Source: Nocardioides yefusunii
GTDB taxonomy: Bacteria > Actinomycetota > Actinomycetes > Propionibacteriales > Nocardioidaceae
Reading direction: 5' to 3'
Assembly (NCBI RefSeq): GCF_004014875.1
Contig: NZ_CP034929.1
Coordinates: 62,001 to 126,000 of the forward strand
Length of the DNA stretch: 64,000 nt
Position numbers and translations under genes: made by a program. This document shows, piece after piece, positions 1 through 10,419 of this stretch. The first letter of the stretch is position 1; every line of letters starts with the position of its first letter. Below the pieces are notes generated by a model that did no database searches, was not told the DNA's origin, and worked only from the letters and a program-made list of their open reading frames with translations.

Positions 1-1395
1 GAACTCCTTGAGCCCTTCGACGCCACCCTCGCGTCCGTAGCCCGACGCCTTGTAGCCGCCGTACGGAGCGGCGGGGTTGTACTGGCCGGAGTTGATGTTG
101 ACCATGCCGGTCTGGAGCCGCTTCGCGACCGCGAGCGCACGGTCGGTGTCGGCCGACCAGACGCCGCCCGAGAGGCCGTAGGCGGAGTTGTTGGCGATCG
201 CGACGGCGTCGTCGTCGGTCTCGTAGGGGAGGATCACCAGCACCGGCCCGAAGACCTCCTCCTGCGCGATCGCGGAGTCGGGGGAGACGTCGGTGAGTAC
301 CGTCGGGGTGACGTAGAAGCCCGTCTCCTGCGGGGCAGGGGTGCCACCCACGACGACGCGAGCGCCGTCGGCCACCGCGCGTTCGACGTGCGCGAGCACC
401 TTCTCGCGCTGGGCCTGTGAGACCAGCGGACCGGTGACGACGCCGCTCTGCGTCGGGTCCCCAGGGGTGAACGCCGGAGCGATCGCCTGCACCAGCGCCT
501 CGACCTCCGCGACCTTCGAGGCCGGGACCAGGAGACGGCTCTGGGCGATGCAGATCTGACCGGAGTTGAGGAAGCACTTGCCGAGCGCGTCGGCGACCGC
601 GGACTGGAGGTCGGCGTCGTCGAGGACGATCGTCGCGGACTTGCCGCCCAGTTCGAGCGCGACCCGGGTGGTGTTCTCCGCGGCGGCGACCGCGATCTTC
701 TTGCCCGTCGCGGTGGAGCCGGTGAACGAGAGCAGGTCAACGTCGGGGTGCGAGGAGAGCGCCGCACCGACCTCCGGACCGCCGGAGACCAGGTTGAAGA
801 CACCGGCAGGGAGCCCGATCCGGTCGACGACGTCGGCGAGGCGGTAGGCCAGCAGGGGTGCGACCTCGCTGGGCTTGAGGACGATCGTGCAGCCGGCCGC
901 GAGAGCGGCGCCGACCTTGAGGCTGACCTGGAAGAACGGGAAGTTCCACGGCGTGATCGCGCCGACCACCCCCACCGGTTCTTCGACGACCAGCGACGGC
1001 CCGACCTCCTGCGGAGGTTCGTCGAGCGTCGCGGCGAGCTGGGCGAAGTTGCTGAACTGGAAGAGCGGGACGCCGACCTGGATCGGTCCGGCGACGTCGA
1101 CCGGCATCCCGACGTCGGCGACCGCGACCGCGGTGAGGTCGGCGAACTCGGCCTCGATCTCCTTCGCGATGCGACCCAGGAAGTCGCCTCGCTCGGCACC
1201 CGACAACGCGGCCCATGCGGGCTGAGCGGCTCGGGCTGCGGCGACGGCGGCCTGCACGTCAGCGGCGTCACCGGCGGAGACCTCGGCAATGACCTGTTCG
1301 GTCGCTGGGTTCAGGACCTCGATGCGTCCGGTCCCGGCGCTGTCGCGCCATGCGCCGTCGACGTAGATCTGGGACCTGTTCTGGACCTCGGACAT
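1..1395 (-). CDS. Aldehyde dehydrogenase (NAD(P)+-dependent), 3' end outside window
   Basis: Cytosolic oxidation of an aldehyde to a carboxylic acid; the substrate cannot be told from sequence. The ATG at 1395 opens 465 codons that run off the left edge. The family is about 475-480 residues, so only the last 10-15 are missing. Visible motifs are ITPWNFPF (about 147-154), FTGSTATG (about 224-231), ELGGK with the general-base Glu near 248, and NSGQICIAQS with the nucleophilic Cys near 282. All core catalytic elements are therefore intact. It is divergent from the CRISPR array, with 305 bp between its start and the first repeat. A CRP-like palindrome lies 39-54 bp upstream. The family assignment is firm. 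Confidence 0.93.
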   Translation of the reverse strand, partial: MSEVQNRSQIYVDGAWRDSAGTGRIEVLNPATEQVIAEVSAGDAADVQAAVAAARAAQPAWAALSGAERGDFLGRIAKEIEAEFADLTAVAVADVGMPVDVAGPIQVGVPLFQFSNFAQLAATLDEPPQEVGPSLVVEEPVGVVGAITPWNFPFFQVSLKVGAALAAGCTIVLKPSEVAPLLAYRLADVVDRIGLPAGVFNLVSGGPEVGAALSSHPDVDLLSFTGSTATGKKIAVAAAENTTRVALELGGKSATIVLDDADLQSAVADALGKCFLNSGQICIAQSRLLVPASKVAEVEALVQAIAPAFTPGDPTQSGVVTGPLVSQAQREKVLAHVERAVADGARVVVGGTPAPQETGFYVTPTVLTDVSPDSAIAQEEVFGPVLVILPYETDDDAVAIANNSAYGLSGGVWSADTDRALAVAKRLQTGMVNINSGQYNPAAPYGGYKASGYGREGGVEGLKEF

Positions 1396-1433
1396 GGGTT
1401 CCCTCCCCTGGTGGATTCTTGGGGTGAACCTAG

Positions 1434-1449
1434 CGTGACGTGGATCACG
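1434..1449. promoter_or_regulatory. CRP/GlxR-like palindrome upstream of the aldehyde dehydrogenase
   Basis: The sequence reads CGTGA, six bases, TCACG. This fits the GTGA-N6-TCAC core bound by CRP-family regulators (GlxR and Crp in actinobacteria). It lies 39-54 bp upstream of the start at 1395, a usual place for an operator. The motif match is seen; its function is inferred. Confidence 0.4.
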
Positions 1450-1472
1450 CCAACAGGGGTGTGGAGAGATTT

Positions 1473-1489
1473 TCCGACCTTCGGTCGGA
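1473..1489. promoter_or_regulatory. Perfect 7-bp inverted repeat (TCCGACC-TTC-GGTCGGA)
   Basis: A short perfect palindrome with a three-base centre, 78-94 bp upstream of the aldehyde dehydrogenase start. No T-run follows on either strand, so an operator is more likely than a terminator. It could serve the dehydrogenase or mark the far end of the CRISPR leader region. Confidence 0.3.
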
Positions 1490-1700
1490 CGTGAACCCAG
1501 ATTCACTTCCGGGGACCGCGGATCAGCGATGGTCGTTCCGTCCTAGGCCTGCTCACTTGACGCTGGGGCGCTGAGAATCGGCTTGAGGGGCCCAGCCGCC
1601 GGCAGTTTCACGGCAGGGGGAGACGGACTGGGGGCGAGAGTCTTCAACGGGAAACACTGAGGCTGGGCCAGTCTGCTCGTAAAGTAGCAGGTCAGGTAGG
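1490..1700 (+). promoter_or_regulatory. Probable CRISPR leader
   Basis: Non-coding sequence directly before the first repeat, with no credible gene on either strand. The repeats read in the usual I-E polarity (TTCCCCGC stem start, purine-rich handle at the 3' end) from left to right. The first repeat matches the consensus exactly and the last, at 7374, is degenerate. Together these place the leader here, so the array promoter and new-spacer integration site should lie in this stretch. No clear promoter boxes were seen. Confidence 0.6.
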
Positions 1701-4700
1701 GCCTTCCCCGCGCGAGCGGGGGTGAGTCCTCTTCGGGGGAGTCGAGCCACTTTTTGAAGTGGCCTTCCCCGCGCGAGCGGGGGTGAGTCCGGATCAGTGG
1801 CGTGCGTCGCTGAAGAATCTCCGCCTTCCCCGCGCGAGCGGGGGTGAGTCCCTGGGGCTGCCCGTGCCGGTGACCTATGACCGGCCTTCCCCGCGCGAGC
1901 GGGGGTGAGTCCGTGGTGTGCGCGGTGGTCGTCGGCTCAATGCCGCCTTCCCCGCGCGAGCGGGGGTGAGTCCATGGGGGCGACGGCCTCGCCGGATGAG
2001 GCGGTGCCTTCCCCGCGCGAGCGGGGGTGAGTCCAAGACTGGCCCTGAGGTTGCCGAGACCTTGGGGCCTTCCCCGCGCGAGCGGGGGTGAGTCCAGTTC
2101 GACGCGCTGGCCGGGCCAGTTGTCGGAGCCTTCCCCGCGCGAGCGGGGGTGAGTCCCAGCATCCTGAGCGGCGAGATTGCTGCTCAGGGCCTTCCCCGCG
2201 CGAGCGGGGGTGAGTCCTGGAAGCCTCGGCACTTCAGGTTCTGGTCGAAGCCTTCCCCGCGCGAGCGGGGGTGAGTCCGGATCAGTGGCGTGCGTCGCTG
2301 AAGAATCTCCGCCTTCCCCGCGCGAGCGGGGGTGAGTCCCGGAAACCAGGGGACGTGTACGTGCGCTCCGTGCCTTCCCCGCGCGAGCGGGGGTGAGTCC
2401 TTGGTGACCTTGCTCTTGTCGATGTGGCCGTAGCCTTCCCCGCGCGAGCGGGGGTGAGTCCTGAGGAACGGCACGCTCACCCTGGCTGAGGCCGCCTTCC
2501 CCGCGCGAGCGGGGGTGAGTCCGACGGGAGGGTGGCGTGAGCCTGACTCTCAAGGCCTTCCCCGCGCGAGCGGGGGTGAGTCCATGAACGCGGCGAGCGC
2601 GTACAAGCTCCGGTAGCCTTCCCCGCGCGAGCGGGGGTGAGTCCGCGCACATGACCGGTGTGGTAGTGATCGGCGCGCCTTCCCCGCGCGAGCGGGGGTG
2701 AGTCCGTCCGCGGGCGGGTACTCCACCGCGGGAGTACGCCTTCCCCGCGCGAGCGGGGGTGAGTCCGCCATGACCACCCGCGCCGTGCCCGGCGTGTGGC
2801 CTTCCCCGCGCGAGCGGGGGTGAGTCCGCCCTCGCTACCTCCGAAGCTCCAGCGGCATCGCCTTCCCCGCGCGAGCGGGGGTGAGTCCCACTGCGACGCA
2901 GACGCGTTTGCAGTACCCGCGCCTTCCCCGCGCGAGCGGGGGTGAGTCCGACACCGGGATGGTGCGCTCCTTGTAGTAGTCGCCTTCCCCGCGCGAGCGG
3001 GGGTGAGTCCGTGCCCACGGACACCGAGGTAACGGCCGTGGAGCCTTCCCCGCGCGAGCGGGGGTGAGTCCCGTCCACGGTCGTTTCCTGAGCGTGAACG
3101 GGCGCCTTCCCCGCGCGAGCGGGGGTGAGTCCAGACTGAAGCGCTTCTCGCCACCCGTGAGTCCGCCTTCCCCGCGCGAGCGGGGGTGAGTCCCACTTCG
3201 ATCACGTCCACGTCTCCTTTAAGCCGCCTTCCCCGCGCGAGCGGGGGTGAGTCCAGCGCGAACACCTTCGGGCAGCAGTTCGATGAGCCTTCCCCGCGCG
3301 AGCGGGGGTGAGTCCATGGTCGCCATCTGGCGTGACTCCACCGGTGCGCCTTCCCCGCGCGAGCGGGGGTGAGTCCGCCTGGCAGTTCTTCAACGTCTCC
3401 ACGTCGTGGCCTTCCCCGCGCGAGCGGGGGTGAGTCCCAGACGGGGGACGTCGCCGCCACCGAAGATGGGCCTTCCCCGCGCGAGCGGGGGTGAGTCCCA
3501 TCGTTCCGCCCACCACAAGCGATGTCGCCGGCCTTCCCCGCGCGAGCGGGGGTGAGTCCGCTGAGCGTCAGGCCTACCTGACCCGTGGTCTGCCTTCCCC
3601 GCGCGAGCGGGGGTGAGTCCTTGATCTCCAGCGTCACCCACTATCGCTCTCGGCCTTCCCCGCGCGAGCGGGGGTGAGTCCCTGGGTGCACTGAATTACT
3701 GGCTACCGCTCTCGCCTTCCCCGCGCGAGCGGGGGTGAGTCCACCTGCCCCATCCGCACCGACTGCCTCGAATGGCCTTCCCCGCGCGAGCGGGGGTGAG
3801 TCCTCGGTAGAGCGTTTGCCACCCATGAGGCTGCCGCCTTCCCCGCGCGAGCGGGGGTGAGTCCTCGGTAGAGCGTTTGCCACCCATGAGGCTGCCGCCT
3901 TCCCCGCGCGAGCGGGGGTGAGTCCCTCTTCATCGCATGGGTGGCACTCGCATGACCGCCTTCCCCGCGCGAGCGGGGGTGAGTCGATCTCATCACGCCG
4001 GCCCAGCTCGCACGAGCAGCCTTCCCCGCGCGAGCGGGGGTGAGTCCCTACGACCCCCTCGCGGGGATCTACTGACCCGGCCTTCCCCGCGCGAGCGGGG
4101 GTGAGTCCGCTTTTTCGGCGTCGCTGACCTTGATCGCGGAGCCTTCCCCGCGCGAGCGGGGGTGAGTCCGCGCCCTGCAGCATCCCAGCGCCGAGGCGCC
4201 CGCCTTCCCCGCGCGAGCGGGGGTGAGTCCAAGCCCGCCACCGCCCCGGTCACGATCCCGCTGCCTTCCCCGCGCGAGCGGGGGTGAGTCCGCTTTCTCC
4301 GGCTCGATCCGTGCCGCCATGGGGCCTTCCCCGCGCGAGCGGGGGTGAGTCCCCGTCCGGCAGCCTCAAGCGATACCTCTGCACGCCTTCCCCGCGCGAG
4401 CGGGGGTGAGTCCCGGCACCCGAACCCGCTGATCTTCTACATGGGGCCTTCCCCGCGCGAGCGGGGGTGAGTCCTTCGTCAAGTAGCGGCTGTGTGCCGC
4501 TTCTACGCCTTCCCCGCGCGAGCGGGGGTGAGTCCATCGACGCGGCCAAGGCAGCGAAGACGAACGCGCCTTCCCCGCGCGAGCGGGGGTGAGTCCCTGG
4601 ACAAGATCGCCGGCGTCCCGTCGGCCATGCCTTCCCCGCGCGAGCGGGGGTGAGTCCGCCATGACCACCCGCGCCGTGCCCGGCGTGTGGCCTTCCCCGC

Positions 4701-7402
4701 GCGAGCGGGGGTGAGTCCAGGTGCCCCTGGCCGTCGATGGGCTGGAAGAGGCCTTCCCCGCGCGAGCGGGGGTGAGTCCCACACCCCGGAGCAGAACCCC
4801 CTCCCCGCCTCGCCTTCCCCGCGCGAGCGGGGGTGAGTCCGCCTCCGTCGCCCGCGTCATCGCGGCCACCCGGCCTTCCCCGCGCGAGCGGGGGTGAGTC
4901 CTCCTCGACGACGCGCTCGTCGACATCGAGGGCGCCTTCCCCGCGCGAGCGGGGGTGAGTCCCTCCAGGTCAAGGTCACCGCACTGGATGTCCAGCCTTC
5001 CCCGCGCGAGCGGGGGTGAGTCCTTCCCCAAGGTTCACCCCCACGAAACTGGTGTGCCTTCCCCGCGCGAGCGGGGGTGAGTCCCCCCGTCGAGTGGCGG
5101 GGGTTGAGTGTGGGTTGCCTTCCCCGCGCGAGCGGGGGTGAGTCCTTTGCCGATGTCGCGGGTATCGAGATCGCGTCGCCTTCCCCGCGCGAGCGGGGGT
5201 GAGTCCCATGCGCGACGAACCCTGGACGCGGCGCTTCTGCCTTCCCCGCGCGAGCGGGGGTGAGTCCACTGATGGACAAGTCGGATGCCTCCCTGGCCAG
5301 CCTTCCCCGCGCGAGCGGGGGTGAGTCCCTGGCCGACGCCCGCGCCCAGGCAGATGACCGGCCTTCCCCGCGCGAGCGGGGGTGAGTCTCTCCAAGCAGG
5401 GCAAGGACTGGTCTCCGTGGGGCCTTCCCCGCGCGAGCGGGGGTGAGTCCGCGTCCGCGTCTGACACGTCGGGGTGCCAGTGGCCTTCCCCGCGCGAGCG
5501 GGGGTGAGTCCCTGGACAAGATCGCCGGCGTCCTGTCGGCCATGCCTTCCCCGCGCGAGCGGGGGTGAGTCCTGAGATGCAGCGAACCGGCACAGAGTCA
5601 ACGGGCCTTCCCCGCGCGAGCGGGGGTGAGTCCATGAACTCGATCCCGTGCCCAGGCTTGGCGATGCCTTCCCCGCGCGAGCGGGGGTGAGTCCTGGGAC
5701 AAGCCGCGACGAATTGAACCCAGGGGGCCTTCCCCGCGCGAGCGGGGGTGAGTCCCTCCCGAACACCACGAAGCCCCAGGCTGTGGCGCCTTCCCCGCGC
5801 GAGCGGGGGTGAGTCCAATCTGACCGGTTTCGCGATGCCCAAGCAGGTGCCTTCCCCGCGCGAGCGGGGGTGAGTCCAAGGTCGCGACCAGCGGCAAGGT
5901 CCAGGGCGAGCCTTCCCCGCGCGAGCGGGGGTGAGTCCTGTGTGGCGAGTTCGGCCTCAGTGATGTAGCGGCCTTCCCCGCGCGAGCGGGGGTGAGTCCT
6001 GTCGTGCGGCTTTGCGGTCGCTGATGGCACTGCCTTCCCCGCGCGAGCGGGGGTGAGTCCGACGCGATCGTCGGGCACGCCAACGCGGCGCCGCCTTCCC
6101 CGCGCGAGCGGGGGTGAGTCCGAATCCGGCGTCCAGATGCGGAACCAGAAATTGCCTTCCCCGCGCGAGCGGGGGTGAGTCCGAAATAGGTTCAAGTCCT
6201 GGTCCACCTCAGCCGCCTTCCCCGCGCGAGCGGGGGTGAGTCCTGGAAGCGCGCCGACACTGCCGTTCGTGAGGTGCCTTCCCCGCGCGAGCGGGGGTGA
6301 GTCCAGGGAAACGGTCGACATGCCGTCAGCGTCCTAGCCTTCCCCGCGCGAGCGGGGGTGAGTCCGAAGAGTCCGCGTTCTGGATCGACGAACACGGGCC
6401 TTCCCCGCGCGAGCGGGGGTGAGTCCGCACCGGGCCATGCGACGGCTGCATCGACCATGCCTTCCCCGCGCGAGCGGGGGTGAGTCCGAGGCCGTGCAGG
6501 ACCTCGTCACGATCGCGATGCCTTCCCCGCGCGAGCGGGGGTGAGTCCGTGGGCGGCGAGACAGTCGGCGATGGAGCGTTGCCTTCCCCGCGCGAGCGGG
6601 GGTGAGTCCATGGCGAAGGTCTGGAACCGGCGGCGGTTCCGGCCTTCCCCGCGCGAGCGGGGGTGAGTCCCGGTTCCCCGACACGAAGAACCAGAACCCC
6701 ACGCCTTCCCCGCGCGAGCGGGGGTGAGTCCAAGACGCTGGCCGACGAGGAAGCCTCCCAGCTGCCTTCCCCGCGCGAGCGGGGGTGAGTCCTCGACCTC
6801 GGGGCCCTGCAGCCTCTCCGGAGCGCCTTCCCCGCGCGAGCGGGGGTGAGTCCGTCGCCTGAATCATTGCGCCGCCCAGGAGTGCGCCTTCCCCGCGCGA
6901 GCGGGGGTGAGTCCGCAAGGACCGCCGGTCCTCCACCCGACTCACCGCCTTCCCCGCGCGAGCGGGGGTGAGTCCTCGCCCGGACCCTGGACGGCCTCAC
7001 CGTCCCCGCCTTCCCCGCGCGAGCGGGGGTGAGTCCTTCACGCCCGGAAGCAAGTTCCTCAACAAGGAGCCTTCCCCGCGCGAGCGGGGGTGAGTCCGTG
7101 TTGCCCTCGTCCCAGAACGGGACAGCGGGGCCTTCCCCGCGCGAGCGGGGGTGAGTCCATCACCAGTGATCGAACCAGTGAGCGAGCTGCGCCTTCCCCG
7201 CGCGAGCGGGGGTGAGTCCTGCCCCTGCGGGTCGCCGCTGCCCTGTTCCATGCCTTCCCCGCGCGAGCGGGGGTGAGTCCTGGCGGTGCTCGTCGCTCCA
7301 CGCCAGGACCGCGCCTTCCCCGCGCGAGCGGGGGTGAGTCCTTCGCGACGGCTGTGTCTGTGGCCGCGAAGCAGCCTTCCCCGCGTGAGCGGGGGCGAGC
7401 CC
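1701..7402 (+). CRISPR. Type I-E CRISPR array, 94 repeats and 93 spacers
   Basis: Repeat n starts at 1701+61(n-1). The 29-bp repeat holds the stem CCCCGC-GCGA-GCGGGG, a GCCTT 5' flank and the 3' handle GTGAGTCC. Every sampled repeat start falls on the 61-bp grid, so all spacers are 32 bp. The last base varies in the repeats at 3958 (G) and 5361 (T), and the terminal repeat has three substitutions. Spacers 2 and 10, 18 and 49, and 35 and 36 are identical pairs; spacers 48 and 63 differ by one base. Because 61 is not divisible by three, the array gives long false reading frames on the minus strand. Crisp repeats and an intact cas operon suggest a functional system. Confidence 0.99.
7374..7402 (+). 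repeat. Degenerate leader-distal terminal CRISPR repeat
   Basis: It differs from the consensus at positions 13 (C to T), 23 (T to C) and 27 (T to C). The six-bp stem is intact and the loop becomes GTGA. A decayed last repeat normally marks the oldest, trailer end of an array. Here that end faces cas3. A small hairpin (ACGGG, six bases, CCCGT; 7403-7418) follows at once. Confidence 0.85.
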
Positions 7403-7473
7403 ACGGGCAGTCTCCCGTAGGCCGCACCAAGAAAGAGACCGAAGACGTCGGTGCTGTGGTGCACAGTGGCCGC

Positions 7474-10419
7474 GTGCTGACGGGGACAGAAGAACTCAAT
7501 GATCTGGGCGACGCGTCTCGGCGCCCAGATCCGCGACTCCACGGCAAGGATCCAGGCCCGAGGCCAGGCCGTGACGGGTCGTACCCGCTCCTGTGCCACC
7601 TGCTCGACACGGCAGTCGTGATGCAGCACCTCTGGGACACCCGGGTGCGGCCTGAGCTTCGGAGCGCCATCAGTCGCGCGGCCGACGTGGATGCGGACCA
7701 GATGCGGAAGTTGTTGGCCTACGCTGCGGCGATCCACGACCTGGGCAAACTCAACCCCTACTTCCAATTCCAGGAGCGTCGCGGATCAGGTTTCGACTTC
7801 GCAGACGAGCTGGCGAGCGGCGTCCGCCTTCCCAAGACTCCTGGAACCCTGCGCTCGGCGATGGATTCAGACCCGCTGCATCCGCTCAGGCGCCACGAAT
7901 TCCTGACCCACCGGATGGTCACGGGCAGCTGGGCCGAGAACACCACATCGGTCCGAGGGGCAGGGTGGATCGGCGTCGTTGCGGGGGGACACCACGGACA
8001 CTGGCGAGCTCCGGAGACTCACCTCGGGTGGGTCGGTAACGGTGGCGACGAACTTCTCGAGGGCTGGGAGGAGCCGCACACGCTCGTCCACCAGCGAGTC
8101 CTGACAACTCTGGGGGTCGACGCCGACGAGGTCCGGCCTCTCAGCTCGTCCCATGGCGCCGTCGCCTTCGCCTGTACTTCCGGTCTGCTCACGCTCGCAG
8201 ACTGGATCGCCTCGGACGACACGCAGGTCCGTTCGGGCAAGGAGCTGTGGTCCACAGGAGTGGATCCGTACACGTCCACGGACACGGCGCGTGAGTGGAT
8301 GCGGGTACGGAGCGAGACGTTGCACGCCCACGTCCGCCAGTCCCTCGGCCCGCTCGGCCACCTCACCCGCGACGAGATGGAAGCGGTGACCCTCGGGGCC
8401 TTCCAGCCACGTCCGCTCCAGGCAGAGGCACTTGCTCGTCAGGGCGCGGACGACTCGGGTTTGTGGATCGCCATGTACCCGACGGGGGACGGGAAGACCG
8501 AGGCGGCGCTGCTGCGAGGGGCAGCGCGCCCCGAGGAAGGGCTGTTCTTCGGTCTGCCCACGCTGGCGACCACCGACGCCATGGAACGCCGTCTCCAACA
8601 GGTCGGGGCAGCGTTGGACGACCCATCGCGGTTCCCGTTGATCAAGAGCCATCAGCAGGTCCAACTGGTGGCGTCGGAGGACGAACCCAGTTTCGAGGGG
8701 GCGAACGATCTTGAGTGCTCGAACCGACCTGACCTCATTTGGTACAGCGCAGCCATCCGCAGACTCGTCGCCCCCAATGTCGTCGGTACGGTCGACCAGG
8801 CGCTGTCGGGGGCGCTGGCACAACGCCACATCACCCTCAGGCTTCTCGGGCTCGCCAACCACCACGTCGTCCTCGACGAGATCCACACGTTTGACCACTA
8901 CCAGACCGAACTCCTGGTGGAACTCCTCTACTGGTGGGGCCTGACCGGAACCCGCGTCACTCTTCTCTCGGCCACGTTGCCGTCAGCACACATGCGAAGC
9001 ATGGTCAGGGCCTATCGGGCGGGTGTACTGGCTGCCCCGCTGCGTCAGGACGGCGGCGGCGACGACCTGGGCGGCCTTGTCGCCTCCTTCCCGTCCACGG
9101 TGTCCGTTGCCGGCCATGCCGAGGACGGCCACGTCGACGTCACTGTGAGGAGTCCTCAAGGAGAGGTCCGGCGACCACAGCCGACACGATTCGACGTGGT
9201 GGAGGTCATGGACCGCGAAGCGAGGCGCTCAGCCCACGTCGAATGGGCCAAGCGGACCGTCTCGCAGCATCGGACCAGCCCCGTCGCGATCGTGCTCAAC
9301 ACCGTGGCCGATTGTGCCGACGTGGCCCGTCAACTGGCCTCGGACGAATCAGTTCTGCGCAGTCATGACGTCCTGTGTCTCCACTCCGCGATGGTGGCCG
9401 GACATCGCACCTCGATCGAGGCGGCGCTGGTCAGTCGCAGTGGCAAGGGAGCACACGGCTGCGGTTTCGGTCCGACGGCGCGCCCCGTCATCGTCGTCGG
9501 GACGCAGGTGATCCAGGCATCACTGGACTACGACGTCGACTTCATGTCGAGCGACCTCGCCCCCGCTCCTGACCTCATCCAGCGTCTGGGGCGGGTGTGG
9601 CGGTTCGAGGGGGCTCTGCCGGGAGAGTTCCGCGGCGGCAGATTGGCGGAGTCAGAACCGAGAACCATGCAGGTCGTCACTGTTGTCGACGAAGCCGGCC
9701 AGGTGTCTCACCGGGGTGCGGCTCCCTACCTCGCGGCAGTGCTTGCTCGCACTCGTCGCAGCCTCCTGGACCGTATCGAGTCGGAGCCCGTCGTGGACGT
9801 CTTCGGGTTCTCGCAGGAGTGGGTCGACGCCGCCTACGACCAGGACCCTCACGCCCTCTTCGCGATCGAGGAGTCCGAGGCGAAGGCAGCATTGGACGAG
9901 GTGCTGGCCGGATCGGCCCGCGTGCGCGCGGCGAGCTTCTCGCGGGCCTCGTTGGCTCGGCCGTCGGGCGACTCGACACGTGCCCTGCTGCCCGCCCCAC
10001 GCGGGAAACGTTCGGCACGGTGGTGCGACCTGGTGGCGTTGACCCATCGTTCCGATGACGAAGCGCTGATGCGGACGCGGTTCATCGAGCAGGAGGCGTT
10101 CACCGTCCTCCTGTTCGACAGCTCCGCCGAAGCCCATTTCAGGGACGGCGATGGCCAGGCCGTGCGATTTCCGAGCCTCGACATTCAGCAACTGCTCGAC
10201 ATGACGCCATCGCAACACCATAGTTATGAATGTTTCCAGATGAATGTTCCGCTCGCGCTGAAGACGGCGATCGAGCCGGCTCTGGAGAAGACGCTCGCGG
10301 GTCACGAGTGGAAGCCCAGGTCAGCTCGCGCGGCCGCAGCCCGACCGCTCGATCTGCGCCACCTCGTGGACATCGCGAGCTATCACCCCGAGACGGGACT
10401 GACGAAGGACACTGCATGA
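7474..10419 (+). CDS. cas3: CRISPR-associated helicase-nuclease Cas3 (type I-E)
   Basis: Target-DNA degrading effector recruited by Cascade; it nicks and then unwinds and degrades the non-target strand. Visible in order: HD nuclease motif HDLGK (about 88-92), Walker A region PTGDGKT (about 335-341), DEIH box (about 468-471), SAT-type motif LLSATLPS, and the C-terminal helicase motif QRLGR (about 703-707). The frame is open back into the array (7273), so the start is uncertain. GTG 7474 was chosen because it gives 981 residues and a family-like N-terminus outside the repeats. It lacks a clear ribosome-binding site and no promoter is obvious in 7403-7473. The end overlaps cse1 by ATGA. Confidence 0.93.
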   Translation: MLTGTEELNDLGDASRRPDPRLHGKDPGPRPGRDGSYPLLCHLLDTAVVMQHLWDTRVRPELRSAISRAADVDADQMRKLLAYAAAIHDLGKLNPYFQFQERRGSGFDFADELASGVRLPKTPGTLRSAMDSDPLHPLRRHEFLTHRMVTGSWAENTTSVRGAGWIGVVAGGHHGHWRAPETHLGWVGNGGDELLEGWEEPHTLVHQRVLTTLGVDADEVRPLSSSHGAVAFACTSGLLTLADWIASDDTQVRSGKELWSTGVDPYTSTDTAREWMRVRSETLHAHVRQSLGPLGHLTRDEMEAVTLGAFQPRPLQAEALARQGADDSGLWIAMYPTGDGKTEAALLRGAARPEEGLFFGLPTLATTDAMERRLQQVGAALDDPSRFPLIKSHQQVQLVASEDEPSFEGANDLECSNRPDLIWYSAAIRRLVAPNVVGTVDQALSGALAQRHITLRLLGLANHHVVLDEIHTFDHYQTELLVELLYWWGLTGTRVTLLSATLPSAHMRSMVRAYRAGVLAAPLRQDGGGDDLGGLVASFPSTVSVAGHAEDGHVDVTVRSPQGEVRRPQPTRFDVVEVMDREARRSAHVEWAKRTVSQHRTSPVAIVLNTVADCADVARQLASDESVLRSHDVLCLHSAMVAGHRTSIEAALVSRSGKGAHGCGFGPTARPVIVVGTQVIQASLDYDVDFMSSDLAPAPDLIQRLGRVWRFEGALPGEFRGGRLAESEPRTMQVVTVVDEAGQVSHRGAAPYLAAVLARTRRSLLDRIESEPVVDVFGFSQEWVDAAYDQDPHALFAIEESEAKAALDEVLAGSARVRAASFSRASLARPSGDSTRALLPAPRGKRSARWCDLVALTHRSDDEALMRTRFIEQEAFTVLLFDSSAEAHFRDGDGQAVRFPSLDIQQLLDMTPSQHHSYECFQMNVPLALKTAIEPALEKTLAGHEWKPRSARAAAARPLDLRHLVDIASYHPETGLTKDTA

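Noticed and set aside
1473-1489. TCCGACC-TTC-GGTCGGA as a terminator
   Set aside because: It lies upstream of a divergent gene start with no converging gene end and no T-run.
1501-1506. Six-base match (ATTCAC after CAG) between the leader region and the start of the short spacer at 15311
   Set aside because: Six bases are expected by chance in a 64-kb window; no longer match was noticed by eye.
7273-7473. Upstream extension of cas3 starting at a GTG inside the array
   Set aside because: It would translate three repeats and two spacers; family length and N-terminus fit the later GTG 7474.
1543-7767. Many long reading frames on the minus strand across the array, rich in THPRSRGEG, DSPPLARGR and GLTPARAGKA
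   Set aside because: These are three-frame translations of the CRISPR repeat; the 61-bp period rotates the frame, giving false repetitive proteins.
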